DNA of 13,818 nt from UBA1731 sp964567665 (GTDB taxonomy: Bacteria; Verrucomicrobiota; Kiritimatiellia; RFP12; UBA1067). Made by a program: the position numbers and the translations under genes. Below, piece after piece: positions 8,014 through 13,818 of this stretch (its first letter is position 1; every line of letters begins with the position of its first letter). Under the pieces are notes generated by a model that saw only the letters and a program-made list of their open reading frames with translations, had not been told where the DNA came from and searched no databases. Location of the stretch: positions 1-13,818 of the forward strand of contig CAZMNN010000055.1 in the NCBI GenBank assembly GCA_964567665.1. Direction: 5' to 3'.

Positions 8014-8610
8014 CTATCTCTTTTTGGGAACCACGATTATGCCGCGCTTCGAGAAGTGAACCCAGTCATTCGTCCACGATGTGTCTTTGAACGGCTTGTC
8101 GAACAGCCCCTCCTTCGGGAATATGTCGTCGGCCGTGCCGCGTACGCCGTCCGGGCCAAGAGACAGAACGACGGGATGGCCGTTTGTCTGAGGCTCATAC
8201 ACGTACGGACGCTTCCACGGATCGGGTATCATGGCGCCCCACGCCCCGGCATACGGGCCAAGCCAACCCTTGTGGCGTGAGCTTTTCTTCGACAGCGCCT
8301 CCAATCCGCCGTCTTCGGCATCCGGATAGCATCCGCAATGGAACCTGTACCGCCCCAACGCCTCGGCAAGCGCATCTACGCTCCGCTGTGCGTACAGCAT
8401 CTTGGTGTTCACGGTCTTGCGCCTGTCCACAACTCCCGCCTGCCTGAAGACGAACGAGGCGACGAACCCAAGCCCCATTATGAGCAGAAGATAGAATCCG
8501 ATTCCTCTCTTGAATCCGAACTTTGAATCGAGGCCAAGTTCGCGGCGCTTCATGTCGTATTCACGCGCTATGGCCTTTTTCCTTGCGGCGCGAATCGTCG
8601 CCGGCGGCAT
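8014..8610 (-). CDS. Membrane-tethered GspG-like (pseudopilin-domain) protein
   Basis: A small protein with one membrane segment (about residues 38-57 of the 198-residue form) followed by a domain resembling the C-terminal part of type II secretion major pseudopilin GspG: LYAQRSVDALAEALGRYR, GCYPDAEDGGLEAL, GWLGPYAG, IPDPWKRPYVYEP, LSLGPDGVRGTADDI. In GspG the last of these binds calcium. Unlike true pseudopilins it has about 37 basic residues before the membrane helix and no GFTLIE-type prepilin peptidase site, so it probably stays anchored with the domain outside. Two starts are possible: ATG at 8610 has AGAAGG 5 bases upstream and is preferred; ATG at 8637 would give 207 residues but lies only about 10 bases from the -10 box, so its message would be nearly leaderless. 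It is the first gene of the run ending in uvrB. Its role is unknown; export or surface organisation of polysaccharide enzymes is a guess. Confidence 0.83.
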   Translation of the reverse strand: MPPATIRAARKKAIAREYDMKRRELGLDSKFGFKRGIGFYLLLIMGLGFVASFVFRQAGVVDRRKTVNTKMLYAQRSVDALAEALGRYRFHCGCYPDAEDGGLEALSKKSSRHKGWLGPYAGAWGAMIPDPWKRPYVYEPQTNGHPVVLSLGPDGVRGTADDIFPKEGLFDKPFKDTSWTNDWVHFSKRGIIVVPKKR

Positions 8611-8647
8611 TGAAACCTTCTTGCTGAACTTATCCATATTGTCCGCA

Positions 8648-8656
8648 ATTATACCA
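8648..8656 (-). promoter_or_regulatory. Extended -10 promoter of the GspG-like/oxidoreductase/GH2/uvrB run
   Basis: The minus strand reads TGGTATAAT, a perfect extended -10 element (TGn plus TATAAT). The region 17 bases upstream (TAACCA) matches only three of six -35 positions, which fits extended -10 promoters or one needing an activator. Transcription would begin near 8640-8642, about 30 bases before the preferred ATG at 8610. Confidence 0.7.
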
Positions 8657-8687
8657 TAAACTCCTTTTGGTGGTTATACGCCTTATT

Positions 8688-8712
8688 TTTGCGGTTGTTT
8701 TATTTGCGGTTG
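8688..8712 (-). repeat. Direct repeat upstream of the operon promoter
   Basis: The 10-mer CAACCGCAAA occurs twice on the minus strand, at 8703-8712 and 8688-8697, with a period of 15 bases and AT-rich surroundings. The copies sit about 45-70 bases upstream of the expected transcription start, a usual place for an activator site. No protein can be assigned. Confidence 0.5.
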
Positions 8713-8714
8713 CC

Positions 8715-8731
8715 AAATTGTATACCAATTT
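8715..8731. promoter_or_regulatory. 17-base inverted repeat, possible operator
   Basis: AAATTG and CAATTT form perfect 6-base arms around TATAC. On the minus strand it reads AAATTGGTATACAATTT. As I recall it, the consensus of the GntR-family hexuronate regulators UxuR/ExuR is one base longer, AAATTGGTATACCAATTT, so the likeness is striking. It lies about 75-90 bases upstream of the expected start of a transcript with sugar genes. Confidence 0.45.
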
Positions 8732-8769
8732 TTGCTTTTTCGCCGCTCCAACTTCCGCAGTATTCTGCC

Positions 8770-11700
8770 TTAATCCTCATAATCCCAGCCAACTCTCTCA
8801 AGGTACTTTATCGCTCTTTCGCGCTCCCGGCTCGTCATCTTCTTGTTCATCAGCTCCAGTATCGGCAGCTTTTCGCGCCCTTCTTCTTTTGCGAATTTGC
8901 GCATCTTTCGCACGATCGCCTGTTCCACAAGCACGATATCCTCGCTGTCCCATTTGTATTCCTGCGCTGCTCTGTCGATTATCTTTGCGTAATCGGCGCA
9001 CATGTCGCCGTTTCGCATCATCATGTCCACGCATTTCATCGCAACCCGATTCCGCAACGCCTTGTCCTTCTCTTGCATCTTTTGCAGCCTCCGCGCGATC
9101 CGTTCGTCGCCGTCGCAGTTCATGTAGAACATCCCCGCCAGCATCGTGCTGGCGAGCGGCACGTAATGCAGCGCACGGTAGATTGTGCCTCCGCCAACCG
9201 GTATCTTGGCGGCATCCTTCGCGTCCGCCATCCCCATCACCCATCTGCCATCTTCCGGCAGATCTCCTTGGTCTTCGTCCCATGTGCTGGTCGGCATCAG
9301 TATCTGCCCTCCGACATCGTTCCACGCCTGCTTCAGGATTTCCTGCGCGAATTCCCCCGGCCTCTCGAAACGCTCCTCCCACAGCGTTTCGTCGTAGGTG
9401 CTCCTCTGCGTAAAGGTGTTGTACGGGTTTTGCAGCCAAGCGTACAGCGTGTCTTTCCCCAGATTCCAAATCATGCTTCCGCGCATCATGTCTGGCATAA
9501 GTCCGCTTCCCGAAACCGCCGCCGTAGCCGCCTCGACCGGCGTGTATGCACCGTCTATCGGATCCGCGAAGCCCATCCGCTGCGCCTGCTCCGTCGTCAG
9601 CAACCCCCGCGCGATTGTATCGACGACCGGCATCACCATCCTATCCTCTTCGCCTCGCGGCACGTTGATCCCGAAGCTCGCATATCTGCCGTACAGCCCT
9701 ATCGGCACGATGTCATAATTCCTCAGCCGATAATCGCTTATGCACGCCCGCGCCCGCGCCATTCGTCTGCCGAAGTTCTCGAATCCGTCTATCGCCCGCT
9801 GCACATCCTCGTCGTCGCCCGCCAGCCGTCGCGCCACTGCCGCCACAAGCGCATAGCCGCCCGCGCCCCACAACGCAATCTCCGCCGCACGTCCTGCAAT
9901 TCTCGTCGCAGCCTTCCCCCACCACGCCGCCGGGTCTGTTCGCATCGATTCCATCGTCCTCCACGCGCCCTTCATTCCGACGTTCGCGAACGGCCCGAAC
10001 GGTATTGCCTCCAACACGTTCATCCACCGCCCGCGCATCTCGTACCTTGGCGATCCCGCCATCGTCGCCGTCAGATAGTCGACTTCCTCCGCGTTGTATT
10101 TCCACTCTCGCCCTTCCGCCGCCGCGTTCCGCTGCTTCTCCGCCGCAAGTTCCGCGACGATCTTTATTCGCATCTCCTCGAAATCGTTGAACCTCTTGAC
10201 TGTGTCGGCGATTCGCCGCGCCGCCTTGGCCGCCTTTCTCAACCCCGTCAGCCTCGCCCCTCCGACGTTCGTCTCCATGTTCAACGCCGCGAACACCGCG
10301 TCAACGTCCGCCCTGTCCGCCTGCCCCATCATCATGCGCCACTGTCCGGCGAATATCGGCTTCTTCGCCATGTCCCGCGCTTTCTGCAGCTCCTCGACGA
10401 TCATCTGCGCCTTTGCGGTGTCACCGTTCTCCCATGCCGCCGTCGCCTCGTCCGCCCGCTTCCTGATCAGTCCCGGCTCCGTCAGCAGCCTGGCGATTCT
10501 CGACGCCTCGGCGATCCAGTACATGTTTGTCTTCGGCCCCCACATGACGTTCGCCGCCGCCGTGCGCATCGCCCTGTCCGGCATATGCACGACCGCCCGC
10601 TCCATCAGGTGCTCCGCGAGACGCGCCACCGGTCCCATTCCCGCAAGACGCGCCGCCGTCACCAGCCTGCTCTCCTTCATCCACGGCACGTTTATCTCCG
10701 CGCTCGCCCGATTTTTCAGAATGTTTCGCCATGCGAACCGCGGCGAATATTGCGTCAGTATCGCGCTCAGCGCCCTGTTCACCTTCACCAGCCCAGCGAC
10801 TTCGCTTTCCGTCATGCCCTTCAGCCCGTCCGCCGCGACCTTCGGCATCACCAGCATCCGCCGTTTGCCGCCGCGCATGAACACAATGCTTCCGTACCGC
10901 TTGCTGCCCTCCAGCATCCGCAATCCCGCTTCGTCCGAAACCTCCGCGAATCCCTCCATCCCGTTTCTCGCCGTGACGTCCGCCAGCTGCGCCACAAGCG
11001 CGTTCCTTCTCGCGAACGCAAGTATCTTCAGGTCGTTCGCAAGCGTGTATGCTATCGGATCTGCGCTTGACTTCATGCTTCCCTTCAACGGCGCCGCGAA
11101 CACCGCTCCGCCGCTCCCGCCGCGCCTCAGCCTGTGCATCTCCAGCAGCGCCTCGATGTCCTGCATAACGTCCGCGCCGCCGGGGTTCCGCTTCAGGAAC
11201 TCACGCCGCCGCTCCGCGTATTCCTTCACCTCGTCGGCCGATATGCGCCGCTCCGTTCGCACGTAAAATGCATTCTTCCTCCAGCTCTCGATCAGCCCCG
11301 CGCCGAACGCCGCCACAACGTCGGGGTTGTCCAACACCGCCCTGGTGCGCTCTTCCCGAAACCGCTCCTGCGCCGCCGCAACCTTGGCGTACCCGTCGTC
11401 ACCAAGCTTCCTCTTCAACGCCGCCAGCGCGTCGTGCGCCTCGGCCGGCGTCATGCCGAACGAATCCGCCCGCCCCTGCAGCTCGATCGTCCGGCTGCAT
11501 TTCATGTACGTCCGCATGTCGTCGATGGAGATCCCGTCGCGCTGCATGTCCCCGAACACCCTGTTCGCCACGTTCAGCAGATACAGCCGATCCTCGCCGC
11601 CGCCCCTCTGCCGCCTCAGCACCCCGATCCGCAGCTCCATTATCGTCTTTTTGGCCGTCTCCCTCAGTTTTGCCAGGCAGTCCTTCGCGCTTTGGCGCTC

Positions 11701-13818
11701 CTTCGCGTCGCCTCTGCGATTTGCCGCCGCGAGACGCCTCTTCGCCGCCGCGATCTTGTCGGCGAATCCGTCAGCAACCACGCACAACGCCGGTTCTTCC
11801 CGGCTGTGCAGGTTCAGCAGCACCCTGCGCTTCGCTCGCTGCCACGGCGTTCCCAGCGGCCTGTCGATTTCGCGCTCCAACGCCCTCAATTCAACTTCCG
11901 CCTCGTGTCTCCACTGCTCCTGCACCTTCTTCAGCACTCCGGACGGCGCACCTTCGTTGACGATGTCGACGTACGCTTTCGCCGTCTCCGGTTTCGCGTC
12001 CATCTCCTTCAGCATCTCGTCGTATGCCCATCTGCACCGCTCCTTCAGCGTCTCCGGCGCCGCGATGAACATCCCCACAAGCTCCCGCGCAAGCCCGCTC
12101 GCGTTCAGCTTCAGCCTCTGCGTCTCGACCTCCTCCTGCCGGTTCATCTCGTCCCACGCCCTTTCGCCGCCGCGCTGCACCGCATCGACCTGTTCGCCAG
12201 CCGCATGCGTCACGCCGCTCCACCACGCAACCGCCCGTGCGGCCTCGTCCGCGTCGAACGCCGTCTGCCGCCCGCCGTTTTCGCGCAGATCTTTCTGAAT
12301 CCGCTTCGTCATCGTGCCGTACACCCTCTTCAGCGCACCGGCGATGCCGTCCCCTGCGTCGATCCTCCACTCCGCATCCGTACGCATCGACGGCATGGCC
12401 TCCACAAGGCATCCGATCTCGTGCGCCAGCGCAAGCGTCGGCGCCGTTCCGCCGCCCGCTTCCCTGCCCTTGACGCGCCGCTCCGCAAGCGCCATAAGCT
12501 CTTCCTCAAGCGCCCATCTGCTCTTCAATCGCTCGTCCTGCCGCTCCTCCCGCGTGTGCGACATCGCCCATTCAGGCTTCAGGTGCCGGAACAGCCCCTG
12601 CCCCTCAAGCTCCCTCTGAATCCTCTCCCTGTCAGACTTGTCCACGATTCCGAACGCTTCGGGATTCAATTCGACTTCGCTCCCCTTCGTTATCCGGCTC
12701 ACCCAGCGCTCTCCCCTGCGCTTCGCCTCCGCCAGCACCCTCGGAAGCGCCGCGCTCCCCCTTAGCCGCCGGTACAGCGCAACCATCTGCGCCATCGAGA
12801 ACGCCACCGGCCGCGCAACCTCCGCGTCGTCTCTCGGCGCAAGCCGCTCCGCGCCGCGTTCCGCCGCCGCCGCCGCACCTGGTCTGCCCAATGCGTCGTC
12901 CGCCTCGGCATACCGCCGCTCGCCCTCGTCCGCCACGCGCACTGCGCCTGTCTTCTGCGCCTTCAGCGGCGTCTTGCCGCCGTAGTCGCTCGCGCCCCGG
13001 TCCGGAACGTCCGAGTCTCCCACCCTGTGCAGCCACGCCGCCTTCGACATGTCGCGCAAATGCCCCTCAAGCCAGTCCTCCGTCCGCACCTCGCCCGCAT
13101 CCAGAGCCCGAAGCGCCGATTCCGCGTCCTCCAACGCCCCGCCGATGCCGCCGCCCCTCCGGCTGTAGCGCACCCCGTTGCGGTCTGCCGCCGGTTCTGC
13201 TACAATCTCCCGCGTTGACCGTTCGCCGCTATGTGTGGAAAGGATTTCATAGCCCCCATGTCTACCCGCGTCAAGCGCGGAGGAAAGCGAGCGGTCTTCC
13301 CTTATCCTCACGATGTCATAGAGGTATTCCTCGCCGCCCTGCTCGTATGTCACCATGTCCGCGCTGTATCCGCGTGACTTCTCATGCCCCGCCACTCCGA
13401 ATCCCACAGGTCTGCGGTAGTATGTCCTGTCGCTGCGGTGGATCGATGTCTCCATCTCCGGAGCGTCTGACGCCACCATGATATCGTCAAGGTGTTTCGC
13501 AGCCTTCCCACTGACCTTCCTCAGCCGCTTCGTCCTGAACGCCTGCTGCGCATAGTTCGACCGCGTATACTCCTTCGGGAGATCTGCGCCGATCCTTATG
13601 CGCTTTCCGTCAGCAAGCGACACCGCGCCTTTCCCAACCTGCTCCACAAGGTAGTCGTGCACTGCGTCCCGGCTGTTCCAGTCGATGTCAACAGGCCTGT
13701 CAAGCAGCGCAAACGTCTTCCCCGCCCTTGTCTTCGCGACGGAGAAGCGGATGTCGGGGCTGCCCTCCGAGAACGCGCCGGTGTTGTCCGTCGCCGACTT
13801 GACCTGCCCATTTTGCGA
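8770..13818 (-). CDS. Large polyvalent (phage/mobile-element) protein, 5'-partial
   Basis: The frame is open from the window edge to the stop at 8770, giving 1682 visible residues; the start lies outside. A GTG at 13662 is in frame, but the reading continues without a stop upstream (NTGAFSEGSPDIRFS at 13785-13741), so it is probably not the start. Numbering from 13662: LPD3-like module at about 30-122 (YLYDIVRI); linker GVRYS at 163; a FSMAQMVALYRRL block (288-300) leading to AHEIGCLVEAMP (413-424), a zincin motif lacking its second histidine; LARELVGMFIAAPETLKE with DAKPET (524-560); basic helices (570-690); DMRTYMKCSR and FGMTPAEAHDAL (715-746); LPD38-like region from SPRFAWRNILKNR (973) through IPFGPFANVGMKG (1220-1232); a hydrophobic helix (1259-1277); and a charged C-terminus. 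This order matches polyvalent proteins of phages and conjugative elements, thought to enter the host with the DNA and protect it. Family assignment is from memory of motif order; biochemical role is not known. Confidence 0.8.
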   Translation of the reverse strand, partial: SQNGQVKSATDNTGAFSEGSPDIRFSVAKTRAGKTFALLDRPVDIDWNSRDAVHDYLVEQVGKGAVSLADGKRIRIGADLPKEYTRSNYAQQAFRTKRLRKVSGKAAKHLDDIMVASDAPEMETSIHRSDRTYYRRPVGFGVAGHEKSRGYSADMVTYEQGGEEYLYDIVRIREDRSLSSALDAGRHGGYEILSTHSGERSTREIVAEPAADRNGVRYSRRGGGIGGALEDAESALRALDAGEVRTEDWLEGHLRDMSKAAWLHRVGDSDVPDRGASDYGGKTPLKAQKTGAVRVADEGERRYAEADDALGRPGAAAAAERGAERLAPRDDAEVARPVAFSMAQMVALYRRLRGSAALPRVLAEAKRRGERWVSRITKGSEVELNPEAFGIVDKSDRERIQRELEGQGLFRHLKPEWAMSHTREERQDERLKSRWALEEELMALAERRVKGREAGGGTAPTLALAHEIGCLVEAMPSMRTDAEWRIDAGDGIAGALKRVYGTMTKRIQKDLRENGGRQTAFDADEAARAVAWWSGVTHAAGEQVDAVQRGGERAWDEMNRQEEVETQRLKLNASGLARELVGMFIAAPETLKERCRWAYDEMLKEMDAKPETAKAYVDIVNEGAPSGVLKKVQEQWRHEAEVELRALEREIDRPLGTPWQRAKRRVLLNLHSREEPALCVVADGFADKIAAAKRRLAAANRRGDAKERQSAKDCLAKLRETAKKTIMELRIGVLRRQRGGGEDRLYLLNVANRVFGDMQRDGISIDDMRTYMKCSRTIELQGRADSFGMTPAEAHDALAALKRKLGDDGYAKVAAAQERFREERTRAVLDNPDVVAAFGAGLIESWRKNAFYVRTERRISADEVKEYAERRREFLKRNPGGADVMQDIEALLEMHRLRRGGSGGAVFAAPLKGSMKSSADPIAYTLANDLKILAFARRNALVAQLADVTARNGMEGFAEVSDEAGLRMLEGSKRYGSIVFMRGGKRRMLVMPKVAADGLKGMTESEVAGLVKVNRALSAILTQYSPRFAWRNILKNRASAEINVPWMKESRLVTAARLAGMGPVARLAEHLMERAVVHMPDRAMRTAAANVMWGPKTNMYWIAEASRIARLLTEPGLIRKRADEATAAWENGDTAKAQMIVEELQKARDMAKKPIFAGQWRMMMGQADRADVDAVFAALNMETNVGGARLTGLRKAAKAARRIADTVKRFNDFEEMRIKIVAELAAEKQRNAAAEGREWKYNAEEVDYLTATMAGSPRYEMRGRWMNVLEAIPFGPFANVGMKGAWRTMESMRTDPAAWWGKAATRIAGRAAEIALWGAGGYALVAAVARRLAGDDEDVQRAIDGFENFGRRMARARACISDYRLRNYDIVPIGLYGRYASFGINVPRGEEDRMVMPVVDTIARGLLTTEQAQRMGFADPIDGAYTPVEAATAAVSGSGLMPDMMRGSMIWNLGKDTLYAWLQNPYNTFTQRSTYDETLWEERFERPGEFAQEILKQAWNDVGGQILMPTSTWDEDQGDLPEDGRWVMGMADAKDAAKIPVGGGTIYRALHYVPLASTMLAGMFYMNCDGDERIARRLQKMQEKDKALRNRVAMKCVDMMMRNGDMCADYAKIIDRAAQEYKWDSEDIVLVEQAIVRKMRKFAKEEGREKLPILELMNKKMTSRERERAIKYLERVGWDYED

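Noticed and set aside
8689..12765. Two long plus-strand frames (8689-11070 and 11134-12765) opposite the giant protein
   Set aside because: Their products are Arg/Pro/His-rich and featureless, while the minus strand carries the ordered polyvalent-protein motifs. They are shadows of its codon bias.
13660..13662. GTG at 13662 as the start of the giant protein
   Set aside because: The same frame stays open to the window edge and encodes a PDIRFS linker typical of the family, so the gene most likely begins outside the window.

Overview
The window is a dense bacterial stretch. Every gene I can support lies on the minus strand, so the map reads from right to left. The mix of genes suggests a Gram-negative, polysaccharide-degrading bacterium, most likely of the Planctomycetes-Verrucomicrobia-Chlamydiae group (Kiritimatiellota, Lentisphaerota or Verrucomicrobiota type). 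The clues are a membrane-tethered GspG-like domain protein next to sugar enzymes, an exported family 2 glycoside hydrolase, a Gfo/Idh/MocA oxidoreductase and an SSS symporter. The taxon is an inference from gene content, not from a marker tree.

Right part (8770 to the window edge at 13818): one very large open frame of at least 1682 residues, whose 5' end lies outside the window. Its motif order matches the large 'polyvalent' proteins of phages and conjugative elements: a PDIRFS-type linker, an LPD3-like module, a zincin-like AHEIG motif, a 'KPE..' helical block, a 'FGMTPAEA..' block and an LPD38-like C-terminal half. The HExxH zinc site is broken (HEIGC). This is probably the end of a prophage or other integrated element.

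Middle part (8731 to 2301): a 132-base AT-rich gap carries a perfect extended -10 promoter, a 10-base direct repeat with 15-base period and a 17-base inverted repeat resembling GntR-type (UxuR/ExuR-like) operators. It drives a tightly packed run: GspG-like membrane protein, Gfo/Idh/MocA oxidoreductase, exported family 2 glycoside hydrolase, then uvrB. Two of the junctions are stop-over-Shine-Dalgarno joins, so the genes look like one operon in which a DNA repair gene is coupled to sugar genes.

Left part (2292 to 1): a tRNA-Leu(UAA) with its own well-formed sigma-70 promoter and encoded CCA, then an SSS-family sodium/solute symporter with a GTG start, a small protein that may be a DUF721/DciA relative, and the first 20 codons of an exported protein cut off by the window edge.

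Taken together, the host part looks like secreted glycoside breakdown plus cytoplasmic sugar oxidation plus sodium-driven uptake, next to a mobile-element edge. No stretch over 300 bases lacks a gene. I saw no CRISPR array, insertion sequence or integrase in the window.
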